Source: CAZYBU01 sp964645775 (GTDB lineage Bacteria; Spirochaetota; UBA4802; UBA5550). Taken from it: DNA of 30,718 nucleotides. The notes below the pieces were generated by a model, which worked only from the letters and a program-made list of their open reading frames with translations, ran no database searches and was not told the origin of the DNA. Made by a program: the position numbers and the translations under genes. Shown here piece by piece: positions 15,990 through 23,691 of the stretch. The first letter of the stretch is position 1. Every line of letters starts with the position of its first letter. The stretch lies in the NCBI GenBank assembly GCA_964645775.1, contig CAZYBU010000038.1, forward strand, positions 1 to 30,718, given 5' to 3'.

Positions 15990-16997
15990 TCAGATACGGT
16001 CCATGATCGCGTCCGAGAAGTCGATGGTACTTCCATCGCCGCCCATATCGGGAGTCAATCTGTCCCGCGATTCGTAGACGTCCCTCAGGGCCTTGCGTAT
16101 AATCCGCGCTTTGAGGGGAAGTTGAAGGTACTCAAGCATCATGGCTGACGCCAGGATCATTGAGGATGGATTGGCTCTGTTCTTCCCGGCCATGGAATCC
16201 GCGGTCCCGTGTACGGTTTCGAAAAGAGCGTGCTGGTCCCCGATATTCGCGCCGGGGGCCAGGCCCAGACCGCCAATCAGTCCCGCGCAGATGTCCGATA
16301 TGATATCTCCGAAGAGATTCGTTGTTACAATAAGGTCAAATTGCTCCGGGCTCATGACAAGCTGCATGCAGGCCTTGTCCACGATCATCTCCTCGGTCGT
16401 TATTTCCGGGTGTTTCTGAGCCAGGGTCCGGGCGACCTCCAAAAAGAGACCGGATGTGGTTTTCATGATATTGGCCTTGTGGACGATTGTCATTTTCTTT
16501 CGTCCCAGTCTCTTGGCCAGGTAGTAGGCGGCATCAAGGATCTGCACAGATCCCTTCCGGGTTACCACGCTTACCGCTTCCGCCCGGGAACCGTCAGGGG
16601 AAAGGGTCTGACCTTCTCCGGAATACATTCCCTCCGTATTCTCCCGTACTGTGATGATATCTACGTTGCTGTACCGTGAAGCGGTATTAGGAAAGGTCTG
16701 CGCGGGACGAATACTGGTATAGAGGTTAAAATGCTTTCTCAGGAATACATTGACTGAGTCATAGCCGTACCCGGAGGGTGTTGTCAGGGGACCCTTGATC
16801 GTTATTCTGTTCTTATCCATCATCTTGAGGGTTCTCTCCGGCAAAGGTGATCCTTCCCTTTCCAGTGAGGCCTTGCCGGCATCGGCGAATTCGTATTCAA
16901 AACCACAATCAAGCTTGTCCAGGATCTGGATAGTGACATCCACTATTTCAGGTCCGATGCCGTCCCCAGGGATTACCGTGATCTTCTGTCTTGCCAT
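15990..16997 (-). CDS. Isocitrate/isopropylmalate-family dehydrogenase, isocitrate dehydrogenase-like
   Basis: A 335-residue beta-decarboxylating dehydrogenase. Substrate-binding features are Ser81, Asn83 and Arg87 in SVNVFLRK, Arg97, Arg118 in TVRENTEGMYSG, and the IVHKANIMK lysine. The Ser-x-Asn pattern is that of isocitrate rather than isopropylmalate dehydrogenase, and the short length is that of NAD-type IDH. The coenzyme-selecting region reads HGTADSMAGKN, which matches neither the usual NADP (Lys-Tyr) nor NAD (Asp-Ile) residues. It should convert isocitrate to 2-oxoglutarate. Homoisocitrate or a related hydroxyacid cannot be excluded. AGAGG precedes the ATG. It is monocistronic, and leuA lies far away on the other strand. 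Confidence 0.82.
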   Translation of the reverse strand: MARQKITVIPGDGIGPEIVDVTIQILDKLDCGFEYEFADAGKASLEREGSPLPERTLKMMDKNRITIKGPLTTPSGYGYDSVNVFLRKHFNLYTSIRPAQTFPNTASRYSNVDIITVRENTEGMYSGEGQTLSPDGSRAEAVSVVTRKGSVQILDAAYYLAKRLGRKKMTIVHKANIMKTTSGLFLEVARTLAQKHPEITTEEMIVDKACMQLVMSPEQFDLIVTTNLFGDIISDICAGLIGGLGLAPGANIGDQHALFETVHGTADSMAGKNRANPSSMILASAMMLEYLQLPLKARIIRKALRDVYESRDRLTPDMGGDGSTIDFSDAIMDRI

Positions 16998-17023
16998 AGA
17001 AACCTCTAATGATTACTATGAAG

Positions 17024-17051
17024 ATTCTGTATGTTTATATGGGTGAGTCAA
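17024..17051 (-). promoter_or_regulatory. Candidate promoter of the dehydrogenase gene
   Basis: On the minus strand TTGACT (17051-17046) and CAGAAT (17029-17024) are 16 bp apart, 27 nt upstream of the start codon. The -10 matches consensus at four of six bases. An inverted repeat GCTATAT (17091-17097) / ATATAGC (17106-17112) further upstream could be an operator. Confidence 0.35.
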
Positions 17052-17136
17052 TGACTATACGAAAGCTAGCAATAAATTATCTGCATTAGTGCTATATCTG
17101 TTAATATATAGCGATTTAGGCGGATACTATCAGTTA

Positions 17137-17191
17137 AAAACGTGGCACGTTGTGATATACCATGCCGACCCCGTTACAGGAACCGGCATGG
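17137..17191 (-). terminator. Possible terminator region of the PAP2-AOR-aldolase-DUF1295 operon
   Basis: Downstream of the DUF1295 stop on the minus strand, CCATGCCG (17191-17184) pairs with CGGCATGG (17167-17160). A tight AACGTG-C-CACGTT dyad follows and runs into a T-stretch. The last hairpin has almost no loop, so the call is tentative. Confidence 0.45.
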
Positions 17192-17197
17192 CAATAT

Positions 17198-18091
17198 TTA
17201 CGAACGGGGTGGAAGGGGCAGGATAGCGGATACCTTTTTCATGCGCTCCGCGTAGTGGGGGCGCCTCTCCACCATTCGTCTGTCCATCATGGGAATACTT
17301 ATAAAGACGAAGAGGAGAGTTATTCCGAGGGGGCCTGCAATGGTCCACCAGTAGGACGGGTCAGCCGCCAGGGCAAAGAGGTAGAGACCCCACCAGAAAA
17401 GGATCTCACCGAAATAGTTGGGATGTCTGGAATATTTCCAAAGGCCATAGTTCATGATCTCCTTCTCTTCGCGCTTCATCCTCCTGAACATCTTAAGCTG
17501 AATGTCGGACGTGGCCTCTATGACGATGGCGATAAAAGTCACAATTATTGCCGCGATATCGAGCCAGTTGAAGGATGCTGTTCCCCTGGCGAGAGAAGCG
17601 AACATGGAGAGAGAAGCGCCGAAAACCAGGATCGTGGGGAACATGTGTATGCCGGAAAAACTGACGGCCCAGTAGTTTTTGCCGGCGCTCTCTCTCATGT
17701 CGACGTATCGCCAGTCTTCATGGGAGAGTCCTTCCCACTGGCTGGCCCAGTTCCAGGTAAGGCGGATGGCCCAGAGGGAGACAAGTACGATAACCGCTGT
17801 CTGACGCCAGGGATCAACTCCCGGGGTTGAGACAACCAGGGCCCAGTAAAAGGCAATGGGTACAGGGGCAACGCTCCAGTAAGCGTCATAGAAGCTTGAG
17901 TTGTTAAAAAGTACGCTGAAGGCGAAGATAATGATCGTGGCGCCCACGTCCGCGATGGCGACAACCGCTATCGGATGGAGTTCGCCGAAGAAGACGACCA
18001 GGGCGACGGCTCCGGCCGCGGCAGCCGCATAGGCGACGATTACGTACGTAAATGACTGAAGCAGTCCGGGGTGCTTCTGCTCAGGGGTCAT
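17198..18091 (-). CDS. DUF1295 integral membrane protein (steroid 5-alpha-reductase-like fold)
   Basis: A 297-residue membrane protein with about seven helices. The C-terminal half carries the DUF1295 signature WKYSRHPNYFGEILFWWGLYLF and a short LPLPPRS tail, which places it with steroid 5-alpha-reductase/isoprenylcysteine-methyltransferase-like membrane enzymes. The true substrate is unknown. GGAGGAACC directly precedes the ATG at 18091, so a longer frame starting at 18175 is rejected. It is the last gene of the PAP2 > AOR > aldolase > DUF1295 run, 80 nt after the aldolase. An NAD(P)H-dependent reduction of a lipid or polyprenoid is possible but unsupported by the sequence. Confidence 0.83.
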   Translation of the reverse strand: MTPEQKHPGLLQSFTYVIVAYAAAAAGAVALVVFFGELHPIAVVAIADVGATIIIFAFSVLFNNSSFYDAYWSVAPVPIAFYWALVVSTPGVDPWRQTAVIVLVSLWAIRLTWNWASQWEGLSHEDWRYVDMRESAGKNYWAVSFSGIHMFPTILVFGASLSMFASLARGTASFNWLDIAAIIVTFIAIVIEATSDIQLKMFRRMKREEKEIMNYGLWKYSRHPNYFGEILFWWGLYLFALAADPSYWWTIAGPLGITLLFVFISIPMMDRRMVERRPHYAERMKKVSAILPLPPRS

Positions 18092-18171
18092 GGTTCCTCC
18101 ATAGAAAAGTGTATATTTGAAACCGGACAAGGTTACCAGAAGGGCGTGGGGACGCAATACATTTTGGAATG

Positions 18172-19353
18172 TCACAGGGAACTGGTGAGCGCTAAACCGG
18201 TTTCCTCAATATAGAGGGAAAGCGCTTTTTTTTCCGTTTCCCGGAGGCATCGGAAGGCGTCAGTGAAATCCTCTTTACCCGCGCAGAAGAGGCCGTGGCC
18301 CCAGACTATGGCTCCACTGCCAGAGAGGGCCGGAGGCAATGTATTAATAAGACCGGTGGGGCCGGTCCCCACTTCACCCGGTACGATAGGGACGCCTTCC
18401 AGGTCCCGATCCTCCCGGCATGCCACATGGCACCTGCCATCGTTCGGGCAGTCCTTCTTTGCGCAGGCCATGGAGAGGATGACCGTGAAACGGGGGTGCC
18501 CGTGGAGTATGGTACGCACATCTCCACGCTTTTCATAGACGCTCCGGTGGGCTCCGAACTCGCTGGATGCCGTGATGGCCGTGGTCATTGAATCGTCCAG
18601 GGGACAGATATCGATGTGCCCCGGCAGCTCGTCCAGGGAGGCCCCGGTCTGGCTTATGAAGATGGCACCGTCGTGAAGACAGGATATGTTCCCGAAGAAG
18701 GAATCGACCATACCGGAATGTACGGTGAGCCGGCCCGCCTCGTCCATGGCCCGGATAACCTCGCCGGGGCCGGAGAAAGGGGCCTTCTCTGCGGGCAGGG
18801 AGTCAATGCCGGAGGCACGTATGTACTGATCAATGCCCCGCTTCGCGAGTTCCCTCGCTTCATCGGATAGTTCCCTGCCTTCTCGGCGGGCAACCAGAAG
18901 ACCGGAATAGAAGGAGACAAAAAGGGCGAAGCAGACGGAACTGAAGGAGATGAAGGCCTGCTCGACCGTAAGGCTTCCGTGGGTCAGGACCTCTCCCTCA
19001 CCGGTGACCACGGCCTTGTGGCCCCCCAGAGCGTCAGCCAGGCCTTTATCATGAATGTCCTTAACAACCGGTATTCTGTGAAGAAAGGTCCGGGTTTCGC
19101 TGTCAGTCGGGACAAGGTCCTTACCGGCCCGGCCGGCCATGCGGGCGATGATTTCTCCCAGGGCCCCGGACGGCCGGGCATGGAGCAGGGACGTTATGCT
19201 GAGCCTGTCAAAGAGGCCTTCCAGGTAAGGCGTATAGCCATCCTCCCTGTTCCAGCGGAGGGAAAGGTCGAGAAGTCCAAGGCGGATGTCTTCTTTCCGG
19301 GCCAGGTTCTGGTCCAGTATCTTCCGCTCGTACTTTTTCAGCTGATCGTCCAT
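18172..19353 (-). CDS. Class II aldolase/adducin-domain protein with N-terminal extension
   Basis: A 393-residue protein. Residues 195-385 form a class II aldolase/adducin domain. Zinc ligands are His284 and His286 in ILHGHPRF and probably His353 in VWGHGLFCAG, with Glu265 as the likely catalytic acid. Enzymes of this fold cleave or epimerise sugar phosphates and related hydroxy-carbonyl compounds through a zinc enediolate. Residues 1-190 are extra compared with the usual fuculose-phosphate aldolase of about 215 residues, and I do not recognise them. The start overlaps the end of the AOR gene by 16 bp, and GGAG precedes it. Cleavage could release an aldehyde for the adjacent oxidoreductase, which is an inference from the overlap. 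Confidence 0.82.
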   Translation of the reverse strand: MDDQLKKYERKILDQNLARKEDIRLGLLDLSLRWNREDGYTPYLEGLFDRLSITSLLHARPSGALGEIIARMAGRAGKDLVPTDSETRTFLHRIPVVKDIHDKGLADALGGHKAVVTGEGEVLTHGSLTVEQAFISFSSVCFALFVSFYSGLLVARREGRELSDEARELAKRGIDQYIRASGIDSLPAEKAPFSGPGEVIRAMDEAGRLTVHSGMVDSFFGNISCLHDGAIFISQTGASLDELPGHIDICPLDDSMTTAITASSEFGAHRSVYEKRGDVRTILHGHPRFTVILSMACAKKDCPNDGRCHVACREDRDLEGVPIVPGEVGTGPTGLINTLPPALSGSGAIVWGHGLFCAGKEDFTDAFRCLRETEKKALSLYIEETGLALTSSL

Positions 19354-21104
19354 TCCAGCTCCAGCTCATCCGCTTTTTCCCGGACCGGGTTCCCATCAGG
19401 GGTCAGACCCCGGATAGAGTAATAGGCGGAGAGGGCCTCCTCAAAACGCTTCCGTTCCAGGGGCGGTACGTCGATTCCTTCTCCACCGCTCCCCGGTTCC
19501 AGGAAAAAACGTTCCGGCAGGATATCGGTAGACCGGTCGAAGCCGTTGGCGGCGTTAATCATCCGTTCCTGGTAGACGATCCGTTCTCCGATACGCATAA
19601 GATCCCGGGCCGTGAACTCATTTCCCGTTACGGCGGAGAGGACTTCCGCGTATTCCTCCAGCCCGGCCCCGAAGGATATGAATTTGCATGCGGTCAGGGA
19701 ATCGAAGACCGCGCAGGCGTCCTCGTTCATTCGGATAATTCGGGCCTTCCCGTCGAAGGAGTAGCGGTCCGTGGCCACAGGCTTCCGGAGTATCTCGTGG
19801 GAGACAGGATAGGCCCGGAGGTGACAGCCTCCCCGGGGACTGGTGGCGTAAGCCAGGGCCAGGCCGTAGGCCCCCCGGGGATCGTAGGCCGGCAGTTCCA
19901 GTCCCTTGACCTGCATGGCCACATCTTCCCGGCCGTGCTTCCGGGCCAGTTCCAGGCTGCCTTCCGCCAGTTCAGCCCCTTCACCCTCCCCCGTGGCCGT
20001 CTCACGTAAAAGACGAAGGATATCATCCGGGGAGAGTTCCCTCCCGGTCAATTCGGAGTAACAGGCCAGAGTGGAGGCGGCGGATATGGTGTCCATACCG
20101 TAGATGTTGCAGAGACGGTTCGCCTCAACCACGGTCTCCATATCCGTGTTGCCCACAAGCGCGGTGAAATGAGACATGGTCTCAAATTCCGGAAGGACCC
20201 TCCCATCCTGCGAGCGCTTCTTGCACTGTATATGACAGCCGGCGCATCCCTGGCTTCGGCTTCCGTATCTTTTATTGTAAGCATGGGCGTTCAGCTTGCG
20301 TGAATGCTCGAACCAGGTGCGACGAAAGTTCTCCGTGGGCATCATTCGGCGCTGATTAATAAGGTCATAGAGGGCCCCTGTCCCGAAGGTGGCGATACCG
20401 AACATGCCCTTTAAAACGGGGGAGGCGTTGACCATGCGGAAGATGTCTTCTCTTGCTTTTTTCAAACGATCCCTGTCGGAAAGGGGAACAGTATCCTCTC
20501 CGGAGAGAGCGATGTAGGCCAGTCCCTTGCGGGCCATGACCAGGCCGAGTCCGTTCCGACCCGAGAAGAAATGGCCATCCACGCATATGGAAGCGAAGCG
20601 TACCCCCATTTCGGCGGCCGGTCCCACGGCGGCCACGGATTTCCATTCCTTCAGTGTCCTGAACCGATTATCCAGGGTCAGACCCTTCTGGTCGGAGGCA
20701 TCTTTCAGGTAAACTTCGGACCCGGATATTTCCAGGCCGAGGGGAACGTCGCTTTTGCCGGTGATAATGATCCCGTCCAGTCCACACCGTTTCAGCTGGT
20801 GGCCGAACTTCCCTCCAACGGAAGTGTCCCCCAGTGTGCCGGTCAGGGGGGAACGGGAGAGAAAAGCGGACCGTCCCGACGTGGGGGACGGGGTTCCGGT
20901 CAGGGGTCCGGTCATGCAGATAAGGGGTATCTCCGGGTCGTCCCAGGATCGTGTTCCGTGAGAACGGAAGAAGTAACCGGCCAGTCCCCTCCCCCCGAGG
21001 AAACGTCTAAGGAGGGCATCGTCCGGTTCCATACATTCATGGTTGCCCGTGGAAAGGTCGATTTGGAGGATCCTCCCTGTCCATCCTCCCGTGAAGTGGC
21101 TCAA
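19338..21104 (-). CDS. Tungsten-type aldehyde ferredoxin oxidoreductase
   Basis: A 588-residue AOR-family enzyme that oxidises aldehydes to carboxylic acids, passing electrons to ferredoxin from a bis-pterin tungsten (or molybdenum) site. The N-terminal domain opens with GGWTGRILQIDLSTG. Cys287, Cys290 and Cys294 (CAGCHIQC) with Cys473 (LTACKF) are the expected 4Fe-4S ligands, and EFET at 306-309 matches the conserved acidic motif near the active site. The start is TTG inside a TTGA overlap with the PAP2 stop, with GGGAGAG upstream, so translation is coupled. A longer in-frame start is not available. The usual MoaD-like small companion gene is not seen nearby. The aldolase gene overlaps the 3' end. 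Confidence 0.9.
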   Translation of the reverse strand: MSHFTGGWTGRILQIDLSTGNHECMEPDDALLRRFLGGRGLAGYFFRSHGTRSWDDPEIPLICMTGPLTGTPSPTSGRSAFLSRSPLTGTLGDTSVGGKFGHQLKRCGLDGIIITGKSDVPLGLEISGSEVYLKDASDQKGLTLDNRFRTLKEWKSVAAVGPAAEMGVRFASICVDGHFFSGRNGLGLVMARKGLAYIALSGEDTVPLSDRDRLKKAREDIFRMVNASPVLKGMFGIATFGTGALYDLINQRRMMPTENFRRTWFEHSRKLNAHAYNKRYGSRSQGCAGCHIQCKKRSQDGRVLPEFETMSHFTALVGNTDMETVVEANRLCNIYGMDTISAASTLACYSELTGRELSPDDILRLLRETATGEGEGAELAEGSLELARKHGREDVAMQVKGLELPAYDPRGAYGLALAYATSPRGGCHLRAYPVSHEILRKPVATDRYSFDGKARIIRMNEDACAVFDSLTACKFISFGAGLEEYAEVLSAVTGNEFTARDLMRIGERIVYQERMINAANGFDRSTDILPERFFLEPGSGGEGIDVPPLERKRFEEALSAYYSIRGLTPDGNPVREKADELELEWTIS

Positions 21105-22024
21105 GCGTCTCTCCCGGCCGGGAAGAGTTTATCTTCCATAACACGGAAGAGCCAGGGGGCTCCCCAGGCGATCCACAGGCCGATAACAGCGTACCGGAGA
21201 TAATGGGAGAACTCAATGTCGGGAAGGAGTTTCTTTAAAAGTATCCGCACAACAAAAAGAACGGTAAAACCAGCCAAAATCCTGAGCAAAGAAGCCAGAA
21301 AAGAATGGGAGGGCCGATAGTTATCGGTCCTCATGGCCCACCAGGCCCCGACCAGGAAGCCGGATAGCATCCCCATGATGCGGCTGATGGTGTGGCCCGG
21401 CATGACCAGGAAAAGAAGGAAGGGGACAACCAGGGCCAGGATTGTAACGAGCATGTTATTCATTCTCTCCGGCCTGTCTCCGAAAGTTTCTATTCCAAGA
21501 AAGAGGAGAGGAAGGATGATAATGGAAACCAGTATCCCGCCGGCCACGTCTCCTGCGTAGTGTACGCCGAGGAACATGCGGGAATAGGGTACCGTGATAC
21601 AGAAGAAGATGGCGGCCAGAATCACGTACCGGTTGCGGGAAAACCACGCGAGTGAGCCCCAGAAAGAGAGGGCGCCCTGAGTATGGCCGCTGGGAAAACC
21701 GTTGCTTTCGGGCCTCATTTTCTCCGCCAGCTGACGGATCGGTTCATCGAGCAGTTCAGGATGGGGCCGCGGACTTCCGAAGAGGACCTTCAGGGAATCG
21801 TTGATCGCCATGGAGATGAGAAAGGCGAAGCCGGAAACCAGGGCGAGCTTCCGGTCCATGGTCCAGTAGATGACCGGGAAGGCCAGCGTGTAGAACAGCT
21901 CGTCGCCGGTCCAGGTAATGGCGATTATGAGCTGATCGAGCCAGGCTCCGGCGTGGATATGTATAGAGTTCAGAAAACCTTCGCTGAAAAGAAAGGTATT
22001 CATCAGGAGATCTGGTATCTGCAT
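21101..22024 (-). CDS. PAP2-family membrane phosphatase
   Basis: A 307-residue integral membrane protein of the type 2 phosphatidic acid phosphatase superfamily. All three signature motifs are present: KVLFGSPRP (Lys79, Arg86), PSGHT (111-115, His114) and SRMFLGVHYAGD (Arg149, His155, Asp159), so it should be catalytically active. Likely substrates are lipid or undecaprenyl pyrophosphates. A long C-terminal part adds several more membrane helices beyond the core. It is the first gene after a strong promoter, and its stop overlaps the AOR start by 4 nt. What a lipid phosphatase has to do with the downstream aldehyde enzymes is not obvious. Confidence 0.9.
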   Translation of the reverse strand: MQIPDLLMNTFLFSEGFLNSIHIHAGAWLDQLIIAITWTGDELFYTLAFPVIYWTMDRKLALVSGFAFLISMAINDSLKVLFGSPRPHPELLDEPIRQLAEKMRPESNGFPSGHTQGALSFWGSLAWFSRNRYVILAAIFFCITVPYSRMFLGVHYAGDVAGGILVSIIILPLLFLGIETFGDRPERMNNMLVTILALVVPFLLFLVMPGHTISRIMGMLSGFLVGAWWAMRTDNYRPSHSFLASLLRILAGFTVLFVVRILLKKLLPDIEFSHYLRYAVIGLWIAWGAPWLFRVMEDKLFPAGRDA

Positions 22025-22053
22025 AGCTAATCCCTTTCAGGTTGATGAGGATC

Positions 22054-22083
22054 ATTATACAATACGGTTGCCTGCTTAGTCAA
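22054..22083 (-). promoter_or_regulatory. Sigma70-type promoter of the PAP2-AOR-aldolase-DUF1295 operon
   Basis: On the minus strand TTGACT (22083-22078) and a perfect TATAAT (22059-22054) are 18 bp apart, placing transcription start about 20-25 nt before the PAP2 ATG at 22024. This is one of the best promoter matches in the window. Confidence 0.7.
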
Positions 22084-22114
22084 GGGGAAACAATCCTGCC
22101 CGCTCCTGGTCTTC

Positions 22115-22936
22115 TCAGGCGGTGGCCAACTGTCTCTTGAGATCCTCTACGGGAAGGGAGAGCATGACCGTGGTGTCCGTTGCCGAGAGTATCTTCAAAG
22201 ACTCTGTCGGTTCCAGTCCCAGACCTGCCAGCGTGGAATCGATGGTGGCGTATCCGAGGCCGAACCCGGATTCACTGGTATCCAGGTTGTTTATAAAGAA
22301 CTCGTGTTCCCTGTTTTCACGTCTGTACCGGTCATACTCAAATCTCTTTTCTACGATCCTGTTCAGGTCCCTCTGGAGGATGGGAGCCGTGTTCGTTATC
22401 TCTATGTGGATATGGTCTTCGTCATGCAGTATCTTAAGAATAACGCCTATGTTCAGGTCACGGAGGCGCTTTCTCATGGCAGCCAGTCTCTCCAGGGATT
22501 CTATCTCCTTCTTCTCCTCAGGGGTCAGGTCTCTCTCTTCCATGTAGACCCGGTTCTTGATGTTGATATATTTTGATTCTTCGTTCAGGAGATTGCGAAC
22601 CTCGGCTGATATTTCATGTTCGCTGAGAACTTCTTCCGCTTTCTCATTGTATCTCAGGGGCTCGCTTACGATGGAGTTGACCTCCTCTTCAATGCTTTTC
22701 CGTTCCCGATCGGGCTGTTCAGCGGCCATGGTATCGGCGATGCGGTCACGGATAAGCACGAATTTGTAGTTCGCCTTGACAGCGTTCTTGATAAGTTCAT
22801 CGGTACAGGGGAAAAGCATGGCAGGATACCGGCCAAGGCCCAGGTTGGCGAAATACCTCTCCTTTATCTGGAGCAGCCGGTCCCGGGCCCTGCGTGTGTA
22901 GGATTGAATATGCCCGGTCGATCTGTTCTGAGCCAT
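22115..22936 (-). CDS. Stand-alone GHKL/HATPase-domain protein, histidine kinase-like
   Basis: A 273-residue soluble protein. It has an N-box-like helix at residues 46-57 (DELIKNAVKANY, Glu47 and Asn51), a central charged, helical insertion (about 85-175), the segment ILHDEDHIHIEITNTAP, and a G-box-like loop DTSESGFGLGYATID near residue 230 followed by VMLSLPV. This order matches a histidine-kinase ATP-binding domain, but no HisKA phosphoacceptor, receiver or membrane segment is present. Function may be regulatory ATP binding or phosphorylation of an unknown partner. The ATG at 22936 follows AAGGATGA; a longer frame to 23011 has a poor start. It ends 90 bp before the PAP2 gene and may be transcribed separately. 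Confidence 0.72.
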   Translation of the reverse strand: MAQNRSTGHIQSYTRRARDRLLQIKERYFANLGLGRYPAMLFPCTDELIKNAVKANYKFVLIRDRIADTMAAEQPDRERKSIEEEVNSIVSEPLRYNEKAEEVLSEHEISAEVRNLLNEESKYINIKNRVYMEERDLTPEEKKEIESLERLAAMRKRLRDLNIGVILKILHDEDHIHIEITNTAPILQRDLNRIVEKRFEYDRYRRENREHEFFINNLDTSESGFGLGYATIDSTLAGLGLEPTESLKILSATDTTVMLSLPVEDLKRQLATA

Positions 22937-23350
22937 GGTTTCATCCTTACAAAACGAATAAATCTGAATCGAGTAAATCGAATATTTCCATTTTCCGTGA
23001 CCCACAATCATTACCGATACGGCATGATACCTCGGGGTAACGGTTTCCTGCCTTATTAATGATAAATAATTATATATGTCGTCAAGGTCAATTAGCCTTA
23101 TGATTTAAAGAAATGGTAAATTGTGCCGCTCAGTCGGTTAACTATCGGGACTCCTGGAAAAGATCGGGAAGTGTCATTCTTTACGCTCGAGCGGTCCGGG
23201 CGGGATGGTTACATAAAAAACGGTCGTGGTTTCTGAAGATGCTTTTACGTGCAGACATATCCCGTCGTCTTCGGCGGCAGGGAAATTTGAGTTTTTTCAC
23301 CCTGAATAGAGTTAAGGAATAACTTCTGAAAAAATATTTCCATAAATCGG
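22937..23350. other. Intergenic stretch between the divergent GHKL gene and the leu attenuator
   Basis: No convincing gene. A 69-codon frame at 23113-23322 lacks a ribosome binding site and protein-like composition. The segment presumably holds the upstream control region of the minus-strand GHKL gene, but no strong promoter hexamers were recognised. The right edge abuts the leu promoter. Confidence 0.5.
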
Positions 23351-23378
23351 TTGACAGTTTTGTTTATGATTATATCGT
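23351..23378 (+). promoter_or_regulatory. Candidate promoter of the leu leader
   Basis: TTGACA at 23351-23356 is perfect. TATCGT at 23373-23378 follows after 16 bp. Transcription would start near 23385, leaving a very short leader before the ATG at 23399, or slightly upstream if another -10 in the AT-rich spacer is used. Confidence 0.5.
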
Positions 23379-23398
23379 CGCCCACCGATAGAGGTATC

Positions 23399-23482
23399 AT
23401 GAACAAAACGCAAAGGACATACGGAACCATCCTTCTTCTCGCCCTTCTTCTGGGCCTGTGGAGACCAGGCCGCGGTTCGTGA
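23399..23482 (+). CDS. leuL: Leucine leader peptide of the leuA attenuator
   Basis: A 27-codon frame, ATG 23399 to TGA 23480-23482, with GAGG four nucleotides before the start. Codons 11-21 read I-L-L-L-A-L-L-L-G-L-W, giving seven leucines in a nine-residue core, encoded by CTT, CTC and CTG. Such a run is the hallmark of leader peptides that sense charged tRNA-Leu: ribosome stalling at the leucine codons changes mRNA folding and lets transcription continue. It lies upstream of leuA and directly before competing antiterminator and terminator hairpins, as expected for classical attenuation. The isoleucine at position 11 may add weak sensitivity to branched-chain supply. Confidence 0.8.
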   Translation: MNKTQRTYGTILLLALLLGLWRPGRGS

Positions 23483-23522
23483 TGTCCTGTAAGGACCAGC
23501 AATTCAGGAGGCCGTCACGAAC
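23475..23522 (+). promoter_or_regulatory. Antiterminator pairing of the leu attenuator
   Basis: GTTCGTGA (23475-23482, ending exactly at the leader stop codon) is perfectly complementary to TCACGAAC (23515-23522). The right arm includes TCAC, which is also needed for the terminator stem, so the two structures exclude each other. A small GTCC/GGAC hairpin (23484-23496) lies between. A ribosome stalled in the leucine run would leave this pairing free, whereas a ribosome at the stop codon would mask its left arm. Confidence 0.7.
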
Positions 23523-23540
23523 AAAAGTGACGGCCTTTTT
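23510..23540 (+). terminator. Intrinsic terminator of the leu attenuator
   Basis: GGCCGTCAC (23510-23518) and GTGACGGCC (23527-23535) form a perfect 9-bp GC-rich stem with an 8-nt loop, followed directly by five T residues. It sits between the leader peptide and leuA. Confidence 0.88.
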
Positions 23541-23691
23541 CATTTCTGAGGAGCACGGGAGGTGCAGGGATATGGTTACTATCCCGTATAAACTTGACCG
23601 GCATCAAATTTAAAAGGTTGACCGGATACGCAGTCTCCCCGCGGATGCTGCGTTGAAAAACTTTTCATGTCATACAACCAGGAGAAAAACC

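Noticed and set aside
23113..23322. 69-codon frame upstream of the leu leader
   Set aside because: Arg-rich, lacks a start signal and has no similarity that I recognise.
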